The notes below the pieces were generated by a model, which saw only the letters and a list, made by a program, of their open reading frames with translations, was not told the DNA's origin and did not search any database. Shown here piece by piece: positions 27,479-35,206 of a DNA stretch of 43,677 nt (positions within the stretch are counted from its first letter, which is position 1; every line of letters begins with the position of its first letter). The DNA lies in the NCBI GenBank assembly GCA_019113395.1, contig DXHL01000008.1, forward strand, positions 1 through 43,677, given 5' to 3'. Both the position numbers and the translations under genes were made by a program. Source of the stretch: Candidatus Rikenella faecigallinarum. GTDB lineage: Bacteria; Bacteroidota; Bacteroidia; Bacteroidales; Rikenellaceae.

Positions 27479-28249
27479 ATGGTTAAAGTATCGGTCATTA
27501 CGGTGGTGTGGAACGCAGCGGCGGAACTGGAGAAAACGCTCTCGAACCTGGCTGCTTTGGAGTGCACGGCAGCCTCGCTGGAGGTGATTGTCATCGACGG
27601 TGCATCGACCGACGGCACGCCTGAGGTTATGAAACGTTACGGCGACCTGATTTCGTATGGTGTCAGTGAACCGGACGGCGGGCTGTACGATGCCATGAAC
27701 AAAGGCATTCGGGCTGCCACGGGGGATTATCTGTGGTTTGTGAATGCAGGCGATACGGTCTATGCCCCTGACGTGCTGACGCGTATCTTCTCGGGTCCGT
27801 GTCCCACGGCTGACATCTATTACGGGGAAACATTGGTGGTCTCTCCTGCGGGCAAACCGCTGGGACTCCGAAAAAAACAACTACCGCATGGAGGTCTGAC
27901 CTGGCACTCGCTGCTGCGAGGAATGGTAGTTTGCCATCAATCCTTTATCGTTCGCCGTTCCATTGCTCCCCTTTACAATACGGACCAATACCGCCTGGCT
28001 GCCGATATCGACTGGGTGATTGAATGTCTTAAAAGGGCTTCGACTGTTGAAAATACCGGGCTTATCCTGAGCTGTTTTACCACGGGAGGGGTCTCGACCC
28101 GTCGGCGTCGAGCCAGCCTCCGTGAACGATGGCATATCATGTGCAGTCATTACGGCCTTTTTCGCACCCTATGGGCGCACGTTATCTTTGTATGTGACCT
28201 GCTCCGGGATAAATTGCTGCGACGGCCGCCCTATCGACCCTATCCATAG
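27479..28249 (+). CDS. Family 2 glycosyltransferase (WcaA-like)
   Basis: A 256-residue glycosyltransferase with a GT-A fold. It shows VSVITVVWNAAAELEKTL at the N-terminus, the nucleotide-binding VIDGASTDGTPEV, and EPDGGLYDAMNKGIRAATG followed by VNAGD in place of the DxD metal site. This pattern matches colanic-acid-type and other capsule or O-antigen GT2 enzymes. A hydrophobic C-terminal stretch may associate with the membrane. The start at 27479 is chosen because the in-frame upstream codons overlap the promoter. It is monocistronic and followed by the structured intergenic region and convergent cassette C. Confidence 0.88.
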   Translation: MVKVSVITVVWNAAAELEKTLSNLAALECTAASLEVIVIDGASTDGTPEVMKRYGDLISYGVSEPDGGLYDAMNKGIRAATGDYLWFVNAGDTVYAPDVLTRIFSGPCPTADIYYGETLVVSPAGKPLGLRKKQLPHGGLTWHSLLRGMVVCHQSFIVRRSIAPLYNTDQYRLAADIDWVIECLKRASTVENTGLILSCFTTGGVSTRRRRASLRERWHIMCSHYGLFRTLWAHVIFVCDLLRDKLLRRPPYRPYP

Positions 28250-28380
28250 TGATTTGTAGTTGTTGAGGGGTGGAGACTGGTTCATGACGGAAAGGTGTCG
28301 CGGAGTATGTTTTGCGGGAATCGGATTGCTCCCGAGGCGCCGCTCGGCACGCGAGAAGAACCGTGTCTGTTTGAATACTT

Positions 28381-28478
28381 CGGTTTCGTCAGAAACCGTC
28401 AGCCCGCAGCCACCCCGAGCGAAGGGCTGAAAGAGCGCCCGCCACGGCGTGCCCTCTCTACCCTTGGCTGTCTGCGGG
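28381..28478 (+). repeat. Structured repeat element C1
   Basis: P1 is CGGTTTC-GTCA-GAAACCG (28381-28398). P2 is CAGCCA (28407-28412) with TGGCTG (28465-28470), plus CCCG (28403-28406) with CGGG (28475-28478). It is followed by a GTGCC-GCTC-GGCAC hairpin (28478-28491) and a GAGCCGACTTGTGT motif that recurs before other copies. Bases 28250-28380 hold a degenerate hairpin of the same kind (28337-28350) and nothing else I recognise. Confidence 0.7.
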
Positions 28479-28546
28479 TGCCGCTCGGCACATGAGCCGA
28501 CTTGTGTTTACCCCATTTCTCCGCCGGCTGCTCTCGAGGTGCCATT

Positions 28547-28631
28547 CGGTTTCGTAAGAAACCGTGCAGGCCGAAGCCGCCCCATGCGGAGGCCTGCTCT
28601 GAGGTGAGCATGCTCCGCCGGCTTCAACCTG
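28547..28631 (+). repeat. Structured repeat element C2
   Basis: P1 is CGGTTTC-GTAA-GAAACCG (28547-28564, GNRA loop). P2 is CAGGCCGAAGCCG (28567-28579) with CGGCTTCAACCTG (28619-28631): GAAGCCG/CGGCTTC instead of the GGAGCCA/TGGCTCC of copy C3, a compensated change. Inside, GCGGAG/CTCCGC encloses GCTC-TGAGGT-GAGC. Confidence 0.75.
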
Positions 28632-28731
28632 AGGTGTTAGTTTCACACATTCAATTAATTAATATTTGGCAAAAGCTGTTGCGGTTCGTAACCACCTGGC
28701 ACGCGAGCCGATTCGTGTCCGCAATAGAATG

Positions 28732-28839
28732 CGGTTGCACAGCAACCGTGTCAGGCCGGAGCCATGGGGCTGCGGAGGCTTGGTGCCGCTAGGCACTCCA
28801 GCCAAGCAGCCTCTACCCTAAACTCCACTGGCTCCGGCC
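28732..28839 (+). repeat. Structured repeat element C3, adjoining the cassette C tail
   Basis: P1 is CGGTTGC-ACA-GCAACCG (28732-28748). P2 is a perfect 11-bp stem GGCCGGAGCCA (28754-28764) with TGGCTCCGGCC (28829-28839). A third stem GAGGC...GCCTC and a terminal hairpin GTGCC-GCTA-GGCAC (28783-28796) nest inside. The cassette C tail begins 15 nt downstream. Confidence 0.8.
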
Positions 28840-28854
28840 CGGTACTGCTCGTGT

Positions 28855-29003
28855 TCGGGTTTCCTCGCTTGGGGTTTATCTTCTCTTTGCGCTCTCTTCC
28901 CTCCGGGAGAGGCTGAGCTGCTCCCTGCACCTTTCCCCTCTTCCCCTACACGGATACCCCTGCGGATTACTCCCCCCTTATCCCGCTCCTTCGATTCCCC
29001 ACG
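28855..29003 (-). repeat. Conserved 3' tail of cassette C
   Basis: About 149 bp after the cassette C stop codon, nearly identical to the tails of A, B and D. Confidence 0.9.
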
Positions 29004-29636
29004 CTACTCCTGCACGCAACGAACAGCAAAACCGTATGCACGAGAGTTGGAGTCATACTTCAACTCACTTATGCTTAAATTGATACGTAAAGAATTTATA
29101 CTGTTAGATGTAGATGACCAGTAATAGCCTTCGCAACCAACAGCGTACAATCGTATTCCATCAAAAACACGGAATCCGACAGCAGGATACCAGCCTTGGT
29201 GATTGTATAATCGTCCATTGGTCATATTAAAACTCCCCGTATTCGTTTTGACTCCATTTATATAGCATGGAGTATTTTCGATAGAGAAATCACTCCAGGT
29301 GCCATCAGGTGTGACCTTCCAGCCATGAGGACAAGGGTCGTACATGCTTTTGGAATTGCTCCATAAATTTCCGTCTTGATATAATTCATTGTCTGTGTAC
29401 CAATCTTTGGGGGCCGTAGCATTTATAATCAATGTTAATGGGTTTTTAATGGAATATATCAGAGTTGTGCTCCCATTTAGGACTCCTTGAGTTGTAATAT
29501 AAACTCTATGTAAACCTTTATTGCTGCCTTCTGCTAACTGATTGCCAGTTGCTCCATAAATTGGAATGGTAGCAGCATTCTGAGTGGCTTGCGTTATCGT
29601 GCTGCCGTCGGCGCCCGGGAAACCGTCCTTGCGGCC
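29004..29636 (-). CDS. Cassette C: orphan FISUMP/fimbrillin-like C-terminal domain, promoterless
   Basis: An open frame of 210 codons starting at the constant GRKDGFPGADGSTITQ block, with no start codon in that block and no promoter or signal peptide. The first internal ATG is at 29432. The body has NPLTLIINATAPKDWYTD, YDPCPHGWKVTPDGTW, GRLYN, WYPAVGFR, CEGYYWSST and the end GFAVRCVQE. The sequence between the constant ends is the most divergent of the complete copies and distinctly AT-rich. It points away from the ybbR-coaE operon, its 5' edge about 105 nt from that promoter. The function is unknown. Confidence 0.6.
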   Translation of the reverse strand, partial: GRKDGFPGADGSTITQATQNAATIPIYGATGNQLAEGSNKGLHRVYITTQGVLNGSTTLIYSIKNPLTLIINATAPKDWYTDNELYQDGNLWSNSKSMYDPCPHGWKVTPDGTWSDFSIENTPCYINGVKTNTGSFNMTNGRLYNHQGWYPAVGFRVFDGIRLYAVGCEGYYWSSTSNSINSLRINLSISELKYDSNSRAYGFAVRCVQE

Positions 29637-29741
29637 TTTCGAGCATCACATCCCGCACAGCATCCCTCAAAACCAATCAACGAATGTGCCGACTCCTGAA
29701 AATTTTACATCGCTCGCAATCCTCCTCTCATACCCTTTTCG

Positions 29742-29749
29742 TATCTTTA
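29742..29749 (+). promoter_or_regulatory. -7 element for the ybbR-coaE operon (near-leaderless)
   Basis: TATCTTTA ends 7 nt before the ybbR ATG, so the leader would be a few nucleotides at most. Confidence 0.55.
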
Positions 29750-29756
29750 ACTCGTC

Positions 29757-30707
29757 ATGAAACGGAAAATATCGACCTTTATCAAACCCTCCTTTTGGGT
29801 ATTTCTTCTTATCGCGACCCTGCTCTGGTACGGAGATAAACTCGGAGAACGATATACGACGGAAATTATGATTCCCATCGAAGTCAAAAATGACTTCTCG
29901 TCACGGCTGTGGATAGAACAACCCAAAGGTGAGTTGCTCTGTCGAGCCGAAGGAGTCGGGGGAAAACTGATGGCATACAAACTCCACATGGGAGAACCGG
30001 CCGTGATAGCCATGTCGCAGCTGACATTGGCCCCTCTGCCTGGGTCAGACCGCTATTTCCGGGTAGACAAAAACGCACTGACCGGGGCTATGGCCAGCGC
30101 CCTGAAAGATATGCGTATTCATGACATTCTGGATACAGCTTTGATTATCAATGTGTCTCCTGTCGAATCCCGCCGATTGCCCGTAAAAAATCGAATGGAT
30201 ATCCACACGGCACGACAATATATGTTGGTGAACGGGGTTGCCTTTGACCCTGATTCCGTAAATGTGCGTGGCCCCAAAGCGATTTTGGATACGTTGGAAG
30301 CCGTATATACCCGTCCCAGACGCTATGATAATGTGCGAGCGACCCTTGTCGGACAAATCGACCTCGAGCAACAGGACGGGGTGCTGCTCTCGGACCAGCA
30401 GGTAGATTATCAGGCCGAAGTGAGGCCGTTTACCCAGCACACATTGGAATTACCCGTGCGTGTGGAGCATCTGCCGCAGGGAGTTCAGGCCGTTATTGTC
30501 CCCTCTCATGTGACCGTGGTGGTCAATGTGCCGCTGCGGGATTACGAACGTATCCGCGAAGAGAGGTTGCATGCCTGTGTCGATTACCATACGGCTCAGG
30601 AGACCAGCAGTGGACGATGCGCGGTTCGGGTGGATTCCCTGCCGCCCGGAACGGAAATCATGCGGATTGAACCGCAATTTGTCGAACCTTTTTTTGTGCG
30701 CCACTGA
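29757..30707 (+). CDS. YbbR-like domain protein
   Basis: A 316-residue protein with one N-terminal membrane segment (about residues 11-25, SFWVFLLIATLLWY) and an extracytoplasmic beta-rich region. That region resembles YbbR repeats (IPIEVKND, LPVKNRMDIHTARQYMLVNGVAFDPDSVNVRGPKA fold signature, LELPVRVEHLP). YbbR (CdaR) regulates c-di-AMP synthase in Firmicutes. In Bacteroidota the family protein is usually encoded directly before coaE, as here, and its role is not established. Its TGA overlaps the coaE ATG by one base, implying translational coupling. Confidence 0.82.
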   Translation: MKRKISTFIKPSFWVFLLIATLLWYGDKLGERYTTEIMIPIEVKNDFSSRLWIEQPKGELLCRAEGVGGKLMAYKLHMGEPAVIAMSQLTLAPLPGSDRYFRVDKNALTGAMASALKDMRIHDILDTALIINVSPVESRRLPVKNRMDIHTARQYMLVNGVAFDPDSVNVRGPKAILDTLEAVYTRPRRYDNVRATLVGQIDLEQQDGVLLSDQQVDYQAEVRPFTQHTLELPVRVEHLPQGVQAVIVPSHVTVVVNVPLRDYERIREERLHACVDYHTAQETSSGRCAVRVDSLPPGTEIMRIEPQFVEPFFVRH

Positions 30708-31327
30708 TGAGGCGGTTGTTAAAAGTAGGTCTCACTGGCGGTATCGGGAGCGGGAAAAGTACGGTTGCCCGGCTCTTGGAAATGATGGGGGCGGCGGTGT
30801 ATGTGGCGGACGACCGAGCGAAGAGGTTGATGAACACCGATGCAAGATTGAAAGAGGAGATAATTCGTCTCTTTGGGCCAGAAGCCTATCTGCCGAACGG
30901 AACCTTAAACCGCCCTTCTTTGGCGGCGCAGGTTTTTGGTTATCCGGAGCGGTTGGCACGGCTGAATGCTGCCGTACATCCGGCCGTGGCGCGTGATTTT
31001 CTCTCGTGGGCGGCCGCTTTGGAGCACACTCCCCGACGCCCTGCCTATGTGGTGGAGGAGGCGGCCATCCTGATTGAATCGGGGGCGTGGAAACAGATGG
31101 ATGTGATTGTGGCCGTCACGGCACCTCTGGAGGTGCGGCTGCGGCGTGTCATGCAGCGTGACGGCGTGACCCGCCAGATGGCCATGCGACGTATTGAGGC
31201 GCAACTGGACGAAACAACACGACTGCAGTATGCACAGCATACGGTGACGGCTGACGATGTGCAACTGATGATACCGCAGGTGCTGGCTCTTCACGCAGCA
31301 TTGTGCGGAGAGGCTGACGCGATTTAG
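30707..31327 (+). CDS. coaE: Dephospho-CoA kinase
   Basis: A 206-residue P-loop kinase that phosphorylates dephospho-CoA at the ribose 3' position, the last step of CoA synthesis. The Walker A motif GGIGSGKS is at residues 11-18 (VGLTGGIGSGKSTVARLL). Other family signs are ADDRAKRLM (usually DAD), HPAVARDFLSW, VEEAAILIESG and the lid RRVMQRDGVTRQMAMRRIEAQ. Length is typical. The ATG shares its A with the ybbR stop codon. DUF5606 follows with its own promoter. Confidence 0.95.
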   Translation: MRRLLKVGLTGGIGSGKSTVARLLEMMGAAVYVADDRAKRLMNTDARLKEEIIRLFGPEAYLPNGTLNRPSLAAQVFGYPERLARLNAAVHPAVARDFLSWAAALEHTPRRPAYVVEEAAILIESGAWKQMDVIVAVTAPLEVRLRRVMQRDGVTRQMAMRRIEAQLDETTRLQYAQHTVTADDVQLMIPQVLALHAALCGEADAI

Positions 31328-31338
31328 GATTTTTTGGC

Positions 31339-31346
31339 TACCTTTG
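31339..31346 (+). promoter_or_regulatory. -7 element for the DUF5606 gene
   Basis: TACCTTTG, 42 nt before the ATG at 31389 and 11 nt after the coaE stop codon. Confidence 0.6.
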
Positions 31347-31388
31347 CGACACCATTACCGGAACATAACCAAACATACACATAACACA

Positions 31389-31958
31389 ATGGAATTAAAG
31401 GAGATTTTGGCCATCTCGGGTGCCCCGGGGCTTTACAAATACGTTGCTCAGGGCAAGGGTGGCATTATCGTCGAAGCATTGGCGGACGGCCGTCGGACGA
31501 TGGTCGGGGGAACCACGAAAGTGAGTGCGCTGGGGGATATTGCGGTTTTTACCCAGACCTCGGAAGTACCGCTGGGGGATGTATTCCAGTCGGTGTATGA
31601 CCATCAGGCGGGAAAACCGGTGGCTCTGACCTCGAAATCTTCGCCCGAAGAGTTGAAAGGTTTTATGAGTTCTGTCCTGCCGGATTATGACACCGAGCGG
31701 GTTCATAATTCAGATATCAAGAAGATTGCTCAGTGGTATAATGCCCTGATTGGTGCGGGGATGACCTCTTTCAAAACGACGGAAGAGGAGAACGGTGCTG
31801 CGGCAGCGGAAGAGGCAGCCGTAGAGGCTCCGAAGAAAAAAACGGCGACGCGTAAACCGTCTGCTGCTACGGCTGCAGGCAAACAACGTGCGCCGAAGGC
31901 GGAGAGTCGTTCTAAGGCTCCGTCGGCTCGGAGCACCACGGCACGCAAGGCACAATAA
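31389..31958 (+). CDS. DUF5606-family protein with Lys/Ala-rich tail
   Basis: A 189-residue protein. Residues 1 to about 130 match the Bacteroidota DUF5606 family: MELKEILAISGAPGLYKYVA, an SH3-like beta region with GGTTKVSALGDIAVFT, then SDIKKIAQWYNALIG. The function is unknown. Residues about 140-189 form a low-complexity, strongly basic Lys/Ala/Thr/Ser tail resembling histone H1-like tails, which could bind nucleic acid; this is inference. It starts at 31389 because the family N-terminus begins there. It is monocistronic and ends in a strong bidirectional terminator. Confidence 0.85.
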   Translation: MELKEILAISGAPGLYKYVAQGKGGIIVEALADGRRTMVGGTTKVSALGDIAVFTQTSEVPLGDVFQSVYDHQAGKPVALTSKSSPEELKGFMSSVLPDYDTERVHNSDIKKIAQWYNALIGAGMTSFKTTEEENGAAAAEEAAVEAPKKKTATRKPSAATAAGKQRAPKAESRSKAPSARSTTARKAQ

Positions 31959-31987
31959 GGCACAGCACGCCTTTTTAGGGATAACAA

Positions 31988-32020
31988 CAGCGCCCTCAGT
32001 TTCACAAACTGAGGGCGCTG
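31988..32020 (+). terminator. Bidirectional hairpin between DUF5606 and pth
   Basis: A perfect 15-bp inverted repeat (31988-32002 with 32006-32020, loop CAC) between convergent genes. T-runs on both sides are short. Confidence 0.75.
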
Positions 32021-32050
32021 TTGCTCTATATCCGCAAGCGGAGGCCGCTG

Positions 32051-32617
32051 TCAGCGTTTGGTGTTGTATCGGTTCATGGCGCGGTCGGGACCCTCTGCTA
32101 CAAACGACAGAATGGCATCCGAGGCATTTCGCAATAGGGCAGGTAGGGCCGTCTTTTCGTCGGCCGTCCATTCCCCCAGCACATAGTCCACCTGAGCACC
32201 TTTGGGAAAATCGCCGCCGATACCGAAGCGCAAGCGGGCGTAGTTCGGTCCGCCCAGACACTCGGCAATACTCTTGAGGCCGTTATGCCCTCCGTCCGAA
32301 CCGTTTTTTCGGATACGCAGGTGGCCGAACGGCAGCGCAATGTCATCGACCACGACAAAGATATTCTCCTGAGGGATGCGCTCTTTCTGTACCCAATAGC
32401 GCACGGCCTTACCGCTCAGGTTCATATAGGTCGAGGGTTTCAGCAGGAAAATCTCCTGTCCGCGGTGGCGCAGCGTAGCCACGGAGCCATATCGGTCTGA
32501 ACTGAAGGTGGCATCCTGCTGAGCGGCCAGCGTATCCACCACCTTGAAGCCGATGTTGTGGCGGGTCTCGGCATATTCCGCGCCGATATTTCCAAGTCCT
32601 ACGATAAGGTATTTCAT
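32051..32617 (-). CDS. pth: Peptidyl-tRNA hydrolase
   Basis: A 188-residue enzyme that frees tRNA from stalled peptidyl-tRNA. The N-terminus is MKYLIVGLGNIGAEYAETRH with catalytic His20. FLLKPSTYMNLSG, VVDDIALPFG and GSDGGHNGLKSI contain the remaining active-site Asn and Asp residues, in family positions. The start at 32617 is preferred over the ATG at 32641. It lies 146 nt downstream of rplY, the common rplY-pth pairing, but a hairpin between them probably reduces read-through. Confidence 0.96.
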   Translation of the reverse strand: MKYLIVGLGNIGAEYAETRHNIGFKVVDTLAAQQDATFSSDRYGSVATLRHRGQEIFLLKPSTYMNLSGKAVRYWVQKERIPQENIFVVVDDIALPFGHLRIRKNGSDGGHNGLKSIAECLGGPNYARLRFGIGGDFPKGAQVDYVLGEWTADEKTALPALLRNASDAILSFVAEGPDRAMNRYNTKR

Positions 32618-32673
32618 ACAAAGGAATCCGTTAAGTGCCACACATTATCTGCTCAGCGGAGTAGTATGTGTGT

Positions 32674-32736
32674 GAAAAGAAAAACCTGTTTCCGCAGGCA
32701 CCTCCCACAAAGAGGAGAGAGGCTGGGGAAACAGGT
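32674..32736 (-). terminator. Hairpin terminator after rplY
   Basis: ACCTGTTTCC (32684-32693) pairs with GGAAACAGGT (32727-32736). On the minus strand TTTTTCTTTT follows. It lies between rplY and pth. Confidence 0.75.
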
Positions 32737-32763
32737 GATAAGCCGATTGTCTGACAACAGACC

Positions 32764-33342
32764 TTATTCTTTGGCAGCGGCAGCCTGAGCACCACGTGCA
32801 GCACGGGTCATGCGGACAGCGCAGACAGCCGTCGTAGCCGGAGTGAGGATAGCCAGACCCGGAATTTGCAGGTCGCCTACGAAAATCGATTTGCCCAGAC
32901 CCAGGTTGGTCACGTCCACTTCCACGGTGTCGGGGAGGTCTTTTACCAGAGCCGATACGCGGAGTTTGCGTTTGCTGAGAATCAGTTTACCCCCGAGTTT
33001 CACCCCTTCCGAGTTACCGGTCAGGACAACGGGCAGGTCGATAGCTACGGGTTTGCTTTCGTCTACGCGGTAGAAGTCCACGTGACGTACATCGCCCGTT
33101 ACCGGGTGGAACTGCACTTCACGCATCACGGCGAGTTCTTTTTTGCCGTCGATGTCGAAGTTCACCAGATACGAATGCGGGGTGTAGATAAGTTGTTTGA
33201 AAGCCGGTGCCGGTACAGCGAAGTGCACGGTTTCGCCACCGCCATAGATAACGCAGGGCACATTACCGGCACGACGTACGGCGTTGGTGCCTTTTTTGCC
33301 GAATTCGGTACGCAGGGTACCTTTGATTTCCAGTGTTTTCAT
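32764..33342 (-). CDS. rplY: 50S ribosomal protein L25/general stress protein Ctc
   Basis: A 192-residue two-domain L25 of the TL5/Ctc type that binds 5S rRNA. The N-terminal L25 domain shows MKTLEIKGTLRTEFGKKG, NAVRRAGNVPCVIYGGGE and VMREVQFHPVTGDVRHVDFYRV. The C-terminal TL5 domain has VPVV-like DLPVVLTGNSEGVKLGG, then PDTVEVDVTNLGLGKSIFVGDL. An Ala-rich tail ends the protein. The frame is open to 33489, but the start at 33342 is the family N-terminus and lies after the promoter. pth follows. Confidence 0.96.
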   Translation of the reverse strand: MKTLEIKGTLRTEFGKKGTNAVRRAGNVPCVIYGGGETVHFAVPAPAFKQLIYTPHSYLVNFDIDGKKELAVMREVQFHPVTGDVRHVDFYRVDESKPVAIDLPVVLTGNSEGVKLGGKLILSKRKLRVSALVKDLPDTVEVDVTNLGLGKSIFVGDLQIPGLAILTPATTAVCAVRMTRAARGAQAAAAKE

Positions 33343-33458
33343 GTGGTTTGAAAGTTTTGAAAAACGGTTTACAGGTCGGGTGTTACTCAGTCGGTTCCCG
33401 GCAATGAGAGCCGCCCCCATCACACCCGTTGTTTTGTCCGTGGGGGACGAAAACGCGG

Positions 33459-33466
33459 CAAAGATA
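33459..33466 (-). promoter_or_regulatory. rplY -7 element with long leader
   Basis: TATCTTTG on the minus strand, 116 nt before the rplY ATG. The leader is long enough to hold a regulatory structure, but I see no clear one. Confidence 0.55.
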
Positions 33467-33544
33467 GCTATTTTTTCGGAATTTTGCACGCCGGGGGTAA
33501 AATTGCCTCGTAAAGACGCCTTTAGCGACCGCGGACAGAAAAGC

Positions 33545-35113
33545 CTATTTCCGCCAACGGGTCAAGGTTTTCCGCACGAGGTCGAGTGCCAGTCGCACGA
33601 AACAGCGCATGCCTTCAGAAGTGAAGTACATGGCCGCACCGCAGATGAGAGCGTAAAGGAGCGGTGCTGCCACGGCCTGCGTGAGCCACCCGCCCCAGGA
33701 GGTCATGGCGGGAAGCCACCCCAACGAGAGCAGCCAATCGCACAGCAACCAGGAGGATGCGATAATGGCCATGTATTTGAGCAGGGTGAGCCAGTATTCG
33801 GTGGAGGGTTGTCGGAAGCCGCGGCGGTAGAGGAAATAGGGTCGCCACAGGATAACGATAAGGCCGGTACTGACGAGCGTTCCGGCGACCACCCCCGCCA
33901 CGCCGTAGTGGATACAGCCCCATATCGAGATGGCGATATTGAGTCCCGCTTCGGTCCAGGCAGCCCAGACGTCGTGGTAGAGGCCGTAGGCGTTCAGGAA
34001 GTATTGGACAGTTTGTCGGACGATGCCGATAAAGAGGGTTCCGACCAGCATCAGCACCACGGGAGCCGAGAAGAGTTCGTAGCGGTCGGGCGGGAGCCAT
34101 AGGGTAATGAAGGGGTTAATCAGGCGGTAGAAGGCGAAGACAATGGTCCCGCCGAACCAGAAGTACATGGCATTGAATTGCCAGAAAACGAGCCGAATTT
34201 TTTGGGTGTTTCCTTCAGCTACGAGGTTTCCTACCCCGGCATAGCTGTTTTGGAGCGTCCCGGTGATGAAGGTGGTGACACGGCTCAGGATAATCGAGTA
34301 GTTGGTGTAGAAGGTCACCATCGAGAGTGACATGAGTTGGGCGATGACCAGTTTGTCGGACTGGAGCAGGACGAATCCCGCAATGCGGTGGGCGAAGATA
34401 CGTCGGGCGCCGGCAAAGACTTCGCGGTACTTGCGCACCACGCCGCGTCCCAACGTGAGCGACGACCGCAGCCAGGGGTATACCCGTCGGATGACCGCCT
34501 CGAGCCAGACGGCAAAGATGATTCCGAAGAGGATTTCGAGCGCGAGCCAGGTCAGGTATCCCGCTCCGACCCACTTGAGCAGCGCCATCTGGAGCAGCAC
34601 TTTGGCTATCAGGCAGAGGTTGAAGACTTTGGCTACGGCATACCCTTTTTGGTCGGCCACCAGCAGGTTCTGTTTGTAATTGACCAGGTAGCTGAGCAGG
34701 GTGGTGGTCAGGAAGGTGAAGTAGGCGGCATAGATAAGCCCGAGGCTCATTCCGCCGTCAATCTCCCGGGCAAAAATCCAGGGGATGAAGGCGGCAAAAA
34801 TCAGCCCTGCCGCTCCAATCACCACGCCGATAATCCGAAACAGCCACCCCAGCAGCGAAACCAGTTCGGTAACCTGTTCGCGGTCGCCGCGGAAGAGCGG
34901 GGCATACAGGACATTGGCAATGGCAGCCGTAATACCGAGGTCGGCCAGGTTCAGAAAACCGATATATCCCATGACGGTTTCCGACAGTCCGACCAAATCA
35001 TTGCCCAGTGTCTCCAGAAAGATACGGCGCGAAAAGAAATTCAACAGCAACACCAGCATATAGAATACCAGTGACACTTGGATGTTTTTGACGCTGTATG
35101 AAATTCTGGACAT
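33545..35113 (-). CDS. Polysaccharide flippase-like membrane protein (MATE/Wzx superfamily)
   Basis: A 522-residue integral membrane protein with about 12-14 hydrophobic segments. It starts MSRISYSVKNIQVSLVFYML and continues LETLGNDLVGLSETVMGYIGFLNLADLGITAAI, a typical oligosaccharide-flippase beginning. It probably moves a lipid-linked glycan across the inner membrane, but the substrate is unknown and no glycan cluster surrounds it. The frame extends to 35194; 35113 is chosen because the extra residues are Pro/Arg-rich and unlike the family. It follows the binding lipoprotein gene by 93 nt and may share its transcript. Confidence 0.82.
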   Translation of the reverse strand: MSRISYSVKNIQVSLVFYMLVLLLNFFSRRIFLETLGNDLVGLSETVMGYIGFLNLADLGITAAIANVLYAPLFRGDREQVTELVSLLGWLFRIIGVVIGAAGLIFAAFIPWIFAREIDGGMSLGLIYAAYFTFLTTTLLSYLVNYKQNLLVADQKGYAVAKVFNLCLIAKVLLQMALLKWVGAGYLTWLALEILFGIIFAVWLEAVIRRVYPWLRSSLTLGRGVVRKYREVFAGARRIFAHRIAGFVLLQSDKLVIAQLMSLSMVTFYTNYSIILSRVTTFITGTLQNSYAGVGNLVAEGNTQKIRLVFWQFNAMYFWFGGTIVFAFYRLINPFITLWLPPDRYELFSAPVVLMLVGTLFIGIVRQTVQYFLNAYGLYHDVWAAWTEAGLNIAISIWGCIHYGVAGVVAGTLVSTGLIVILWRPYFLYRRGFRQPSTEYWLTLLKYMAIIASSWLLCDWLLSLGWLPAMTSWGGWLTQAVAAPLLYALICGAAMYFTSEGMRCFVRLALDLVRKTLTRWRK

Positions 35114-35206
35114 CGGTCGCAGCGGAATATCGGGTTTGTGGAGTACAGACGGCGCAGGTACGGGTTCCCAATACCCCCGCCGTGGATGCCCCACACGGTG
35201 TAATTA

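Noticed and set aside
32684-32736. Riboswitch or L25 autoregulatory leader between rplY and pth
   Set aside because: The hairpin is followed by a T-run on the minus strand and is better explained as a terminator.
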